NCBI GenBank assembly: GCA_945865535.1
Contig: CAMBDW010000013.1
Coordinates: 1 to 43,659 of the forward strand
Source of the DNA: Chryseobacterium gleum
GTDB taxonomy: Bacteria > Bacteroidota > Bacteroidia > Flavobacteriales > BACL11
Direction of reading: 5' to 3'
DNA: 43,659 nt
Of the stretch, positions 15,966 through 24,973 are shown one piece after another. Under the pieces are notes generated by a model that saw only the letters and a program-made list of their open reading frames with translations, made no database searches and had not been told where the DNA came from. The translations under genes and the position numbers were made by a program. How positions within the stretch are numbered: position 1 is the first letter of the stretch; every line of letters starts with the position of its first letter.

Positions 15966-16907
15966 TTATAAATTTGCTACTAACTGGTAAATAGTTTTTC
16001 CTGTTGCTAATTCTTTTTCTAGCAGTTTCAATTTTCCTTCAGCTAAAAGAGCGTTGTACTTTTTATTTCCTAACTCTTCCTTTATTTTAAGGTGCAACCA
16101 GTAGTTGTTTTGATCTTTTCTATTTTTAATTTTCCAACCACTACTTAGCATTTGAGCATCAAACTTAGTTATGGTTTCAAGTATTTGTTCTACTCCTGTA
16201 TTCTCCAAAGCAGAACAGGTGCTTACTTGAGGGGTCCAACCATTTTCCATAGCAGGGAAAAGGTGCAAAGCACTTTTATATTCTAATCCTGCATTTTTTG
16301 CTTTTTGGCAATTATCTCCATCTGCTTTTGTAATTACAAGAGCATCAGCCAGTTCCATAATTCCTCTTTTAATTCCTTGCAACTCATCACCAGCACCGGC
16401 TAACATTAGTAATAAAAAGAAATCCACTAAATTATTTACAGTAGTTTCGCTTTGACCAACACCCACAGTCTCAATAAGTATAATATCAAAACCAGCAGCT
16501 TCACATAAAATAATACTCTCACGGGTTTTATTGGCAACACCACCCAAAGTGCCACTATTTGGGCTAGGGCGGATAAATGCATTTTTATCGCTAGAGAGTT
16601 GGTGCATACGGCTTTTATCGCCCAAAATGCTTCCTTTTGTTCTTTCTGATGTAGGATCAATGGCCAATACTGCTACTTTCTTGCCTTGGCTAGTTAGTAA
16701 TTTGCCAAAAGTCTCAATAAAGGTGCTTTTTCCTACTCCTGGCACCCCTGTTATACCAATTCTAATTGAATTACCGCTTTTTAAAAGACAAGTAGCAAGT
16801 AATTTTTGAGCTATTTTTTCATCCTCAGGCAAAGTGCTTTCCACCAGGGTTATTGCTTGACCCAAAGCAGTAATATTCCCTTTAAGTATTTCCTGAGCTA
16901 AGTCCAT
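15966..16907 (-). CDS. meaB: Methylmalonyl-CoA mutase-associated GTPase MeaB (ArgK family)
   Basis: A G3E-family P-loop GTPase that loads and protects adenosylcobalamin in methylmalonyl-CoA mutase. In 313 residues: Walker A GVPGVGKST (54-62), DPTSERTKGSILGDKSRM near 83-100, the switch region ETVGVGQSE near 145-153, and the base-recognition motif ITKADGDN. The mutase genes are not in this window. It is the last gene of the long minus-strand run starting at lpxD and begins directly after ridA without a gap. Length is normal for the family. Confidence 0.92.
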   Translation of the reverse strand: MDLAQEILKGNITALGQAITLVESTLPEDEKIAQKLLATCLLKSGNSIRIGITGVPGVGKSTFIETFGKLLTSQGKKVAVLAIDPTSERTKGSILGDKSRMHQLSSDKNAFIRPSPNSGTLGGVANKTRESIILCEAAGFDIILIETVGVGQSETTVNNLVDFFLLLMLAGAGDELQGIKRGIMELADALVITKADGDNCQKAKNAGLEYKSALHLFPAMENGWTPQVSTCSALENTGVEQILETITKFDAQMLSSGWKIKNRKDQNNYWLHLKIKEELGNKKYNALLAEGKLKLLEKELATGKTIYQLVANL

Positions 16908-17285
16908 TTAATGTACTGCAATAACCGAAATTTCTACATTCACATTTTTAGGCAAAGCAGAGACTTGTACCGCTTCCCTTGCTGGAGGATTTTGATCAAA
17001 ATACTTGCCATAAACCGTATTTATTTGGGCATAATCGTCCATATTTTTCATAAAAATGGAGCATTTTACTACATTACTAAAATCCATATCAGCCGCTTTT
17101 AATACTGCTGCTATATTTTGCATCACCTGAGTTGTTTCATTGCTAATGTTGTCAATTACCAAAGTTCCTGTTTCAGGATTTATGGCTATTTGCCCAGAGC
17201 AGTAAAGGGTATTATTATTTAAAATAGCTTGGCTATAAGGCCCTATGGCTGCTGGCGCTTTTTTGGTTGCAATTACTTTTTTCAT
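16908..17285 (-). CDS. ridA: RidA-family reactive intermediate deaminase
   Basis: RidA hydrolyses reactive 2-aminoacrylate-type enamines made by PLP enzymes. The 125-residue protein contains AAIGPYSQAI near the N-terminus, LYCSGQIAINPETGTL, VVKCSIFMKNMDDYAQ and the C-terminal PAREAVQVSALPKNVNVEISVIA, including the catalytic-site Arg in PAREAVQV. The frame extends 9 codons upstream, but MKKVIATKKAP at 17285 fits the family and begins right after the yggS stop. Its neighbours yggS, serA and serC concern PLP and amino acids, consistent with this role. Confidence 0.92.
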   Translation of the reverse strand: MKKVIATKKAPAAIGPYSQAILNNNTLYCSGQIAINPETGTLVIDNISNETTQVMQNIAAVLKAADMDFSNVVKCSIFMKNMDDYAQINTVYGKYFDQNPPAREAVQVSALPKNVNVEISVIAVH

Positions 17286-17286
17286 A

Positions 17287-17928
17287 TTAATTTCTGTTTC
17301 CAAATATAGCACTTCCTACTCTAATCATAGTACTACCATTATTAATGGCTAATTTATAATCACCACTCATTCCAATGGAAAGGGTGTTTAGCTCCTTTGT
17401 TTTAACTTTTTTAAACAGTTCATTGATGCTTGCAAATTCCTTATTTATTTGCCCAAAATCATCTGTAAAAGTTGCCATTGCCATAAGCCCTTTTATTTTT
17501 ATATGTTTAAATTCTTTGGATTTTTCTACCGCCTTTTCAACTTCTTGAATTCCAAAGCCAAACTTTGTGCTTTCTGTTGCTATATGTATTTGTAAAAGAC
17601 AATCAATAACTCTCTTATTTTGGCTTGCTCTTTTGTCAATTTCTTGAAGTAATTTAAGAGAATCCACTGCGTGAATTAAGCTAACAAAAGGAGCAATAAA
17701 TTTTACTTTATTAGTCTGTAAATGTCCTATCATGTGCCAAGCAATATCCTTTGGTAATTCTTCAGCTTTTTGTGCTAGTTCCTGTACTTTATTTTCGCCA
17801 AAAACTTTTTGTCCAGCATTGTAGGCCGCAAGAATATCGGGATTGGATTTTGTTTTGGAAACGGCCACCAAAGTTACATTAGCTGGGAGGTCTCTTGTTA
17901 TTGCTTTGAGATTGCTTGCAATGCTCAT
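17287..17928 (-). CDS. yggS: YggS/PLPBP-family pyridoxal phosphate homeostasis protein
   Basis: A TIM-barrel PLP-binding protein that buffers free pyridoxal 5'-phosphate; no enzymatic activity is known for the family. The 213 residues include VAVSKTKS with the PLP lysine at Lys25, the motif FGENKVQEL near 42-50, HMIGHLQTNKVK near 64-75 and GMSGDYKLAINNGSTMIRVGSAIFG at the C-terminus (read from 187 on). It overlaps DUF1015 by 1 base and precedes ridA by 1 base. Confidence 0.93.
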   Translation of the reverse strand: MSIASNLKAITRDLPANVTLVAVSKTKSNPDILAAYNAGQKVFGENKVQELAQKAEELPKDIAWHMIGHLQTNKVKFIAPFVSLIHAVDSLKLLQEIDKRASQNKRVIDCLLQIHIATESTKFGFGIQEVEKAVEKSKEFKHIKIKGLMAMATFTDDFGQINKEFASINELFKKVKTKELNTLSIGMSGDYKLAINNGSTMIRVGSAIFGNRN

Positions 17929-19136
17929 TATTCAATAGGGTAAATGGTGAGTCCTGAACGTAATTTTGGCTGAATATAAGTACTTTTAGAAGGCATTATT
18001 TCATTATTATCTGCTACTTTTTTAATCGCAGTTATAGAAATAGGTTTTAGGATGAATCCAACAGCATACTCGCCACTATCTACCTTTGCTTTTATAACTG
18101 ACAAAGGAATCGTACCATCTAAAAATGAGATGTTTTGCTCTGTTCTCTCATCCAATATATTTAAAAGTGGCTTTAATATGTTTTTTGATAAAATGGATGG
18201 ATCTAGACTCTCAGCGGTAGAGCTATATTTTTGCTTATTTGCAATTAGAGAATACCATTTCTCCTCTAAATACATACTGATTTCATCATTTAAAGTAGGA
18301 GAGTAGGGGCTTTCTTTTTTATAAGTTAGGGTATATTTTTTTTTAATTTTTTCTAACAGTTCGCTAGCTCTTAAGCCGTTTAAATGTTTAACCAAACGAT
18401 TAAAATTTAAGATATTTAGTTGATTTTCATCCACTAGATAACTCATAAAATAAGAACTTAATTCAGATTTTTGATCTTTATAAAATAGTGCAGAAGAAGC
18501 ACATCTATGGTGTCCATCAGCAATGTAGATATTTTCTATTTTCTCAAAAGCATTCGTTATCATTTTGATATCTCTCGCATTATCAACTATCCATAATTTA
18601 TGCAGCGACTTATTTGTTGTAGTAAACTCATATTCCGACCTGGTACTTGTATATTTATCAAGGATGCTTTTAATCTCTTTGTTTGGCTCGTGAGCTAGCA
18701 ATACGGGCTCTGCATTAAAGCCAGTTATATCTAAATAATTACGAAACATTTTTTCTCTTTTAGTAAGAGTTTGTTCGTGTTTTTTTATCTTATTATTTAG
18801 ATAATCCTCAACTGAGGATGCTCCAATAATTCCAGTGAAAGTATTAAGCTGATTTTTTTTTTGATAAATGTAAAAAGACTCCACAGCATCTTTCTTTAAG
18901 ATACCATCAGCAATAAATTGCTGGAACTTTTCTTTTACAAGCTTAAATTTTGCAAGTCCAGTTGTTTTTTTTGGCATATTATAATCAGGGTTTATAATAT
19001 GTAGGAAAGTGTAGGGGTTGTGATCTAATTTCTCTTTTATAGTTTCGTCAGAATACGTTAAATAAGAGCGAGATGCCACTAGATTTGCTTTGTCTCTCTC
19101 TGGCCTGATTGCTTTAAAAGGACGAACTATAGCCAT
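17928..19136 (-). CDS. DUF1015 family protein, possibly linked to serine metabolism
   Basis: The 402-residue protein matches the DUF1015 family: an N-terminal PFKAIRPERDKANLVAS segment, LTYSDETIKEKLDHNPYTFLHI-like region up to about 47, and the most conserved block ADGHHRCASS at 206-215. The biochemical function is not established; some relatives have been proposed to act on serine or phosphoserine because the gene commonly sits beside serA and serC, exactly as here. Gaps are 2 bases to serA and a 1-base overlap with yggS. The DGHHR block looks like a catalytic or metal site, but this is inference. Confidence 0.85.
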   Translation of the reverse strand: MAIVRPFKAIRPERDKANLVASRSYLTYSDETIKEKLDHNPYTFLHIINPDYNMPKKTTGLAKFKLVKEKFQQFIADGILKKDAVESFYIYQKKNQLNTFTGIIGASSVEDYLNNKIKKHEQTLTKREKMFRNYLDITGFNAEPVLLAHEPNKEIKSILDKYTSTRSEYEFTTTNKSLHKLWIVDNARDIKMITNAFEKIENIYIADGHHRCASSALFYKDQKSELSSYFMSYLVDENQLNILNFNRLVKHLNGLRASELLEKIKKKYTLTYKKESPYSPTLNDEISMYLEEKWYSLIANKQKYSSTAESLDPSILSKNILKPLLNILDERTEQNISFLDGTIPLSVIKAKVDSGEYAVGFILKPISITAIKKVADNNEIMPSKSTYIQPKLRSGLTIYPIE

Positions 19137-19138
19137 AA

Positions 19139-20098
19139 TTATTTTCCAAAGTGAGCGGCAATTTGATCAGCAAGTTCTGTTCCAATTCTTTCTTGGGCCT
19201 CTAATGTAGCAGCACCAATATGAGGAGTAAGTGAGATAGCATTGTGCATGCAAATATGTATGCTTGGATTTGGTTCGTTATCAAAAACATCCAATCCTGC
19301 ATATGCTAATTTATGCTTGTCTAATGCGAACATTAAAGCAGTTTCATCAATCACACCACCTCTTGAAGTATTTACAATTCCTGCTCCTGTTTTCATCATC
19401 CCAATTTGCTCGGCCCCAATAACTGGCTCATCCCCAATTTTAGGAACGTGTAAGGTGATAAAATCGGAATTTGAGAGCACCTCATTCAAGCTCTTAGTTT
19501 CAATAGTGAAAGATTTTTTTTCACCATTAAAGAAATCTAAAGTAATGGTTACTTCCTCAATAAATTTATCGTGTGCCATTACATTCATTCCAAGACCAAT
19601 AGCCTTTTTTGCCACTTCTTGGCCTATTCTGCCAAAACCAATGATTCCAAGTGTTTTCCCAGCTAATTCACGACCATTTTCATAAGATTTTTTAAGTTTT
19701 TTAAATTCAGAATCTCCTGTAAGGGGCATTTGTCGGTTGCTATCAAATAAAAAACGCACCATACTAAATAAATGGGCAAAAACTAACTCGGCAACTGAAA
19801 TTGATGAAGAGGCAGGTGTACTGATTACCTTAATTCCTTTTTTTCGAGCATAATCAACATCAATATTATCCATTCCAACACCTCCTCTGCCAATGATTTT
19901 TAAATTTGGACAAGCATCAATTAAATCTTTTCGTACAGTTGTTGCACTTCTTACCAAAAGCACTTCATATCCCTGGGTATTTATAGTTTTTATTAAATCA
20001 TTTTGGGCAACATATTCAGTTGCAATAGTAAATTCTTTTGCCGTTAATGCATCAATTCCTGCTTGTGAGATGCCATCATTTGCTAATATCTTAGTCAT
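19139..20098 (-). CDS. serA: D-3-phosphoglycerate dehydrogenase, short form
   Basis: First enzyme of serine synthesis: oxidises 3-phosphoglycerate to 3-phosphohydroxypyruvate with NAD. The 319 residues contain RGGVGMDNIDV (71-81), the NAD loop GFGRIGQEVA (154-163), NTSRGGVIDE with the substrate arginine, and LTPHIGAATLEAQERIG with the catalytic histidine. It ends without an ACT domain, so it is the short type that lacks classical serine feedback control. It starts one base after serC's stop, and the two enzymes act consecutively. Confidence 0.93.
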   Translation of the reverse strand: MTKILANDGISQAGIDALTAKEFTIATEYVAQNDLIKTINTQGYEVLLVRSATTVRKDLIDACPNLKIIGRGGVGMDNIDVDYARKKGIKVISTPASSSISVAELVFAHLFSMVRFLFDSNRQMPLTGDSEFKKLKKSYENGRELAGKTLGIIGFGRIGQEVAKKAIGLGMNVMAHDKFIEEVTITLDFFNGEKKSFTIETKSLNEVLSNSDFITLHVPKIGDEPVIGAEQIGMMKTGAGIVNTSRGGVIDETALMFALDKHKLAYAGLDVFDNEPNPSIHICMHNAISLTPHIGAATLEAQERIGTELADQIAAHFGK

Positions 20099-20099
20099 T

Positions 20100-21164
20100 C
20101 TAAATTGATTCTAATTTTTTCATTATATCTATTAATACTTGTATGCTTTCAAGTGGCATTGCATTATAAATGGATGCTCTATATCCTCCAACTGATCGGT
20201 GTCCTTCTATGCCACTAATTCCTGCTTCTTCCCACATGGCGTTGAATACTGCTTCTTTACTGCTATCCGTTAGTAAAAAACACACATTCATATTAGAGCG
20301 ATCTTCTTTAGCGGCTGTACCTACAAATAGAGGATTTCTGTCAATTTCATTATATAATAAATCAGCTTTTTGTTGGTTGATTTTTTCCATTTCTGTAACT
20401 CCTCCCAAATCTTTTAGCCATTGTAGAGTAAGCATAGAAACATAAATTGGAAATACAGGAGGCGTATTAAACATACTTTCATTACTAATATGAGTGTTAT
20501 AATCCAACATTGTTGGAATCTTTCTACCTGTTTTTCCTAAAATTTCATTTTTAACAATTACTAATGTTGTGCCTGCAGGACCCATATTTTTTTGTGCTCC
20601 TGCATAAATGATATCAAATTTACTGACATCTACTTTTCGACTAAAAATATCCGAACTCATATCACAAACCATAAGGGTAGGACATATTGGAAATTCTTTC
20701 ATCTGCGTACCATAAATAGTATTGTTGGATGTACAATGAAAGTAATCCACATCACTTGGAATATGATATCCTTTAGGAATGTAATTGTAGTTTTTATCTG
20801 AAGAATCAGCAACTATTACAACTTCTCCTACACTTTTTGCTTCTACAATTGCCTTCTTTGCCCAAACTCCCGTATTGGTATAAGCTGCTTTGCCATCAAC
20901 TTTCATAAGATTTAAGGGTACCATTAAGAATTCCAAACTAGCCCCGCCTTGTAAGAATAATACAGAATAACCTTCTGGCACTTCTAATAGTTCTTTTACC
21001 AGATCTTGAGCCTTATCCATAACATCAATAAATGGCTGACTTCTATGTGAGATTTCTATTAATGATAAATCATCATTATTAAAGTTTAGTACTGCCTCAG
21101 CTGCTTGTCGCAAAACTTCTTGAGGTAAAATACACGGTCCTGCAGAAAAGTTATGTTTTTTCAT
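20100..21164 (-). CDS. serC: Phosphoserine aminotransferase
   Basis: Converts 3-phosphohydroxypyruvate and glutamate to phosphoserine; the same fold also serves vitamin B6 synthesis in some bacteria. The 354-residue sequence has [14 protein letters not shown] at the N-terminus, [11 protein letters not shown] near 69-79, [11 protein letters not shown] (166-176) and the PLP lysine Lys192 in [12 protein letters not shown]. Normal length. The start overlaps the efp stop by one base, and serA follows directly. No serB is seen in the window. Confidence 0.95.
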   Translation of the reverse strand: MKKHNFSAGPCILPQEVLRQAAEAVLNFNNDDLSLIEISHRSQPFIDVMDKAQDLVKELLEVPEGYSVLFLQGGASLEFLMVPLNLMKVDGKAAYTNTGVWAKKAIVEAKSVGEVVIVADSSDKNYNYIPKGYHIPSDVDYFHCTSNNTIYGTQMKEFPICPTLMVCDMSSDIFSRKVDVSKFDIIYAGAQKNMGPAGTTLVIVKNEILGKTGRKIPTMLDYNTHISNESMFNTPPVFPIYVSMLTLQWLKDLGGVTEMEKINQQKADLLYNEIDRNPLFVGTAAKEDRSNMNVCFLLTDSSKEAVFNAMWEEAGISGIEGHRSVGGYRASIYNAMPLESIQVLIDIMKKLESI

Positions 21165-21730
21165 TATTCTTTAATTCTTTCTATATAAGATTTTGTTGCA
21201 GTATCAATTTTAATTTTATCTCCTTCATTTATAAATAAAGGAACGTTAATTGTTGCCCCACTTTCAGTAGTAGCAGGTTTTGTGGCATTTGTTGCTGTAT
21301 TTCCTTTAATACCTGGCTCAGTAAATGTTATCTCTAATACAACATGAGATGGAACTTGTGCTGATAAAGGCATGCCTTTATCAGCATGAAACAACACTTC
21401 AACAGTTGCCCCTTCTTTTAAAAATTCTACATAGTCAATAAAATCTTTTTGCATTAGGATTTGCTCGTAATCTTCCATATTCATTAAATGGTAATCATTG
21501 CCTTCAGAATATAAAAATTGATATTTTCTATTTTCCACTCGAATAACATCAATTTTCACTCCTGATGTAAAAGTGTTTTCAAGAAGCCTTCCGGTATTCA
21601 AGTTTCTAATTTTAGTACGCACAAATGCTGGTCCTTTACCTGGTTTTACATGTAAAAATGATTCAATTTTCCAAGGATCTCCATTGTAATTAAAACAAAG
21701 CCCGTTTCTAAAATCTGCTGTAGTTGCCAT
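21164..21730 (-). CDS. efp: Translation elongation factor P
   Basis: EF-P relieves ribosome stalling at polyproline. The 188 residues form the KOW-like N domain plus two OB folds, with the tip loop [15 protein letters not shown] placing Lys32 where E. coli has modified Lys34. The C-terminal signature region includes [15 protein letters not shown] and [18 protein letters not shown]. No EpmA-type modification gene is visible here, so the modification status is open. It is inserted between lpxA (3-base gap) and serC (1-base overlap). Confidence 0.96.
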   Translation of the reverse strand: MATTADFRNGLCFNYNGDPWKIESFLHVKPGKGPAFVRTKIRNLNTGRLLENTFTSGVKIDVIRVENRKYQFLYSEGNDYHLMNMEDYEQILMQKDFIDYVEFLKEGATVEVLFHADKGMPLSAQVPSHVVLEITFTEPGIKGNTATNATKPATTESGATINVPLFINEGDKIKIDTATKSYIERIKE

Positions 21731-21733
21731 AGT

Positions 21734-22516
21734 TTATTTTTGATTAAAACCTTTCATGATTCCTCTTCCCGAATTTTGTATAAATGAGATGATTTCATCT
21801 CTCTCTGGAGAGGCATCAATTTCAGTTTCTATTTTTAATACTGCTTGTGTATTGTTATTGTTTTTTTGATACAATATTCTAAATATTTCTTGTATTTCTT
21901 TTATTTTTTCATCTGAAAAACCTCTTCTTCTAAGTCCTATGGAGTTAATTCCAACAAATGATAAGGGTTCACGTGCAGCTTTTACATAAGGAGGCACATC
22001 TTTTCTTACTAATGATCCTCCAGATACCATAGCATGTTTGCCAATGCTAACAAATTGATGTATAGCTGATAATCCGCCAATAATTGCATAGTCTCCAATG
22101 GTAACATGTCCTCCAAGAGCAACACTATTAACGATAATACAATTATCACCAATTACACAGTCATGGGCAATGTGTGAATATGCCATGATCAAACAATTAT
22201 TTCCAACAACTGTTTTTCCACTTGCTGAGGTTCCTCTGTTAATAGTTGCGCATTCTCTAATTGTACAATCATTTCCGATAATGGTTAAGGATTTTTCGCC
22301 TTCAAATTTTAAATCTTGGGGAATGGCAGAAATTACAGCTCCTGGGAAAATCCTACAATTTTTACCAATTCGAGCTCCTTCCATAATAGTCACATTACTG
22401 CATATCCATGATCCTTCTCCAATTGTTACATTTTTTTCAATAGTCACAAAAGGTTCAATAACTACATTTCTGGCAATATTTGCATCAGAATGTATGTATG
22501 CTAAAGGTTGATGCAT
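21734..22516 (-). CDS. lpxA: Acyl-ACP--UDP-N-acetylglucosamine O-acyltransferase
   Basis: First step of lipid A synthesis: transfers a hydroxyacyl chain from ACP to UDP-GlcNAc. The 260-residue protein is a left-handed beta helix built of hexapeptide repeats (IGEGSW, IGKNCR, VGNNCL, IGDNCI, IGDYAI, IGKHAM). The catalytic histidine lies in YSHIAHDC, as His118 by alignment with E. coli His125. The C-terminal helical part begins around LRRRGFSDEKIKEI. It follows lpxC/fabZ by 3 bases and precedes efp by 3 bases, a conserved Bacteroidota order. Confidence 0.95.
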   Translation of the reverse strand: MHQPLAYIHSDANIARNVVIEPFVTIEKNVTIGEGSWICSNVTIMEGARIGKNCRIFPGAVISAIPQDLKFEGEKSLTIIGNDCTIRECATINRGTSASGKTVVGNNCLIMAYSHIAHDCVIGDNCIIVNSVALGGHVTIGDYAIIGGLSAIHQFVSIGKHAMVSGGSLVRKDVPPYVKAAREPLSFVGINSIGLRRRGFSDEKIKEIQEIFRILYQKNNNNTQAVLKIETEIDASPERDEIISFIQNSGRGIMKGFNQK

Positions 22517-22519
22517 AAT

Positions 22520-23914
22520 TTATCTTTTAGGTGCAATTTGTGCCAATAAATCAGCCTCTACAACAATTTTTCCATTTACAAAACCTACTCCACGCATATG
22601 GCATAACCCTCTTCTAATTGGGGAAAGAAGATTTAATCTGAAAATAATAGTATCTCCAGGAACTACTTTTTGTTTGAATTTAGCATTTTCAATTTTCATG
22701 AAAAAAGTAAGGTAATCTTCAGGATTCTTTACAGTACTTAAAATTAAAACGCCACCTGTTTGGGCCATACTTTCTAATTGTAATACTCCTGGCATCACTG
22801 GCTCTGCAGGGAAATGACCTTTAAAATAATCTTCATCTTCCCTGACAAATTTCACGCCTGTAATAAAGTCATCTCCAATGTCTCTTATTTCATCAATAAA
22901 AAGAAAGGGCTCTCTATGGGGTAAAATAGTTTTAATTTTATCTCTATTATACATTGGAGCTTCATCAAAATTAATTTCTGGTGCAGTTTTGCTTATCTGG
23001 TCCATCATGATTTCTTTTAATTGTTTTGCAAATTTAGTATTGTTTTTATGCCCTGGTTTTAATGCTGTAATTTTTCCTTTAATTGGCATTCCAACTAATG
23101 ATAAATCACCAATTACATCTAATAATTTGTGCCTTGCAGGCTCATTATTGTGTCTTAAAGTTAGGTTGTTAAGATAACCGCCATCATTAACTTGAATTTC
23201 AGGATTTTTAAATGCTTGTTTTAGTTCTGATAGTTTTTGGTTAGAGATCGCATTCTCAACTATAACAATAGCATTATTGATATCTCCACCTTTTACTAGA
23301 TTTTTATCTAGTAGCTCTTCTAATTCGTGTAAAAAGCAAAAAGTTCTACTTGATGCAATTTCTGTTTGAAAATGAGAAATATTTTTTAGTGATGCACTTT
23401 GAATTCCCAAAGTTTTAGAATTGTAATCAATTTCAACATCAATTTCATAATTATCTGAAGGAGTAGCAATTAATTTTGCACCCGTTTTTTCATCAGTAAA
23501 AGTAAAAGTTTTAGTAATTTCAAAATACTTTCGTTTAGATTTTTGGCTAATAATTCCAATCTTTTCTATCGTATTTGAAAATTCTTGTGCACTACCATCT
23601 AAGATAGGAATTTCAATATTATCAACTTCAATGATAATATTATCTATCCCAGATCCAGTAATTGCAGCAAGAATATGCTCAACAGTATGAATTTCAGCAT
23701 TTCCTTTTTTTAAAGAAGTACTTCTCTCAGTAGTAAAAACATTAGCAACATCTGCTTTAATTTCAGGATTCCCTTCTAAATCAACTCGAACAAATCTTAT
23801 TCCGATGTCTTCTTTTGCCGGCTTAAGAGTCATATTGGTTAAAACCCCAGTATGAATTCCTGCTCCAGAAAAACTAATATTTTCTTTTATGGTTTGTTGC
23901 ATTTTAGACATCAA
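22520..23914 (-). CDS. lpxC/fabZ: Bifunctional LpxC deacetylase / FabZ 3-hydroxyacyl-ACP dehydratase
   Basis: A fusion protein typical of Bacteroidota, 464 residues. Residues 1-310 are the zinc enzyme LpxC (UDP-3-O-acyl-GlcNAc deacetylase): His80 in HTVEHILAAITGSGID, and His262 and Asp266 in ARHKLLDVIGDL. Residues 325-464 are FabZ: LPHREPFLFIDEI, His367 in FKGHFPAEPVMPGVLQ and Glu381 in LESMAQTGG. It links lipid A commitment with fatty acid dehydration. The start at 23914 overlaps lpxD by 11 bases; the inner ATG at 23902 would not overlap, and either is possible. Confidence 0.95.
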   Translation of the reverse strand: MMSKMQQTIKENISFSGAGIHTGVLTNMTLKPAKEDIGIRFVRVDLEGNPEIKADVANVFTTERSTSLKKGNAEIHTVEHILAAITGSGIDNIIIEVDNIEIPILDGSAQEFSNTIEKIGIISQKSKRKYFEITKTFTFTDEKTGAKLIATPSDNYEIDVEIDYNSKTLGIQSASLKNISHFQTEIASSRTFCFLHELEELLDKNLVKGGDINNAIVIVENAISNQKLSELKQAFKNPEIQVNDGGYLNNLTLRHNNEPARHKLLDVIGDLSLVGMPIKGKITALKPGHKNNTKFAKQLKEIMMDQISKTAPEINFDEAPMYNRDKIKTILPHREPFLFIDEIRDIGDDFITGVKFVREDEDYFKGHFPAEPVMPGVLQLESMAQTGGVLILSTVKNPEDYLTFFMKIENAKFKQKVVPGDTIIFRLNLLSPIRRGLCHMRGVGFVNGKIVVEADLLAQIAPKR

Positions 23915-24929
23915 ATTGGCTTTTAATTGAATTTAATGTTTTGTACATTTCAGGAAGTTTTTTAAATATAATATAAGAGCGTTGGAATTCTTTTATATCA
24001 AAAGCCATAGGGCCCTGTACGATAGCTCCTTTTTCTGTAATGTTTGATGCAATACCACTTTGTCCAGCTACTTTTACTTCATCAGCAATTGTAAGGTGTC
24101 CCGATATAGCAACTTGCCCTCCAATCATACAATTTTTACCAATCTTTGAAGAGCCAGCAACACCAGCTTGTGCTGCAATTACAGTGTTTTCTCCAATCTC
24201 AACATTATGCCCAATTTGTATTAAATTGTCCAATTTTACTCCTTTACCAATCTTAGTTGACCCCATAGTTGCTCTGTCAATAGTAGTGTTTGCGCCAATC
24301 TCTACATCATCTGAAATCTCTACATTACCAATTTGACTTATTTTTTTGTACTGCTTACTCCCATCTGGAGCAAATCCAAATCCATCCGATCCAATGACTA
24401 CTCCTGAATGAATGATGTTATTTGCACCAATTTTACAGTCGTGATAAATAGAAACATTTGGAAAAATGATAGTATGATCTCCAATAGTAACATTCTCCCC
24501 AATGTAACAGTTAGGATGAATTTTCACATTTTTTCCAATGTTTGCACCTTTACAAATTGATGTAAAAGCGCCGATATAAACATCATTTCCAATGGATGTT
24601 TCAGTGTAAATATCAGCTTTATCTGAAAGCCCAACTTTGTCAAATTTCATATTATTGTAAACTTCAAGTAGTTGGCTAAAAGATGAGTACGCATCTTCAA
24701 CTTTGATAAGTGTGGCTTTAATCTTTTTATCCAAATTCAATGAATTATTTACAATTATTACAGAAGCGTTAGTGGTGTAAATATGATGGGTATATTTTTC
24801 ATTTGCTAAAAAACAAAGATTTCCAAGACAGCCTTCCTCAATTTTAGCCACAGAGTTAACCTCTGCATTAGGATTTCCTTCAATAGTACCACCTAAAATA
24901 TTAGCTATTTGTTGTGCTGTAAAATTCAT
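23904..24929 (-). CDS. lpxD: UDP-3-O-(3-hydroxyacyl)glucosamine N-acyltransferase
   Basis: Adds the second acyl chain in lipid A synthesis. The 341 residues comprise the uridine-binding N-terminal domain (about 1-100, with LCFLANEKY), a left-handed hexapeptide beta helix (about 105-300) with HSGVVIGSDGFGFAPDG near 174-190, and the catalytic His241 in LIQIGHNVEIGEN. A C-terminal helix follows. It heads the lpxD-lpxC/fabZ-lpxA-efp cluster, 44 bases after the HD-domain gene. A -7 box lies 4 bases before the ATG, so a leaderless transcript is possible. Confidence 0.95.
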   Translation of the reverse strand: MNFTAQQIANILGGTIEGNPNAEVNSVAKIEEGCLGNLCFLANEKYTHHIYTTNASVIIVNNSLNLDKKIKATLIKVEDAYSSFSQLLEVYNNMKFDKVGLSDKADIYTETSIGNDVYIGAFTSICKGANIGKNVKIHPNCYIGENVTIGDHTIIFPNVSIYHDCKIGANNIIHSGVVIGSDGFGFAPDGSKQYKKISQIGNVEISDDVEIGANTTIDRATMGSTKIGKGVKLDNLIQIGHNVEIGENTVIAAQAGVAGSSKIGKNCMIGGQVAISGHLTIADEVKVAGQSGIASNITEKGAIVQGPMAFDIKEFQRSYIIFKKLPEMYKTLNSIKSQFDV

Positions 24930-24933
24930 GCTG

Positions 24934-24941
24934 CAAATTTA
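24934..24941 (-). promoter_or_regulatory. -7 box 4 nt upstream of the lpxD ATG
   Basis: Minus strand TAAATTTG, then CAGC, then ATG. A start site 4-7 bases after the box would fall on or inside the start codon. The 12-base TAAATTTGCAGC also occurs upstream of rpsO and tmRNA. Confidence 0.4.
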
Positions 24942-24973
24942 AAAAATTTAATTTATTGGCTAATGCTATAAAG

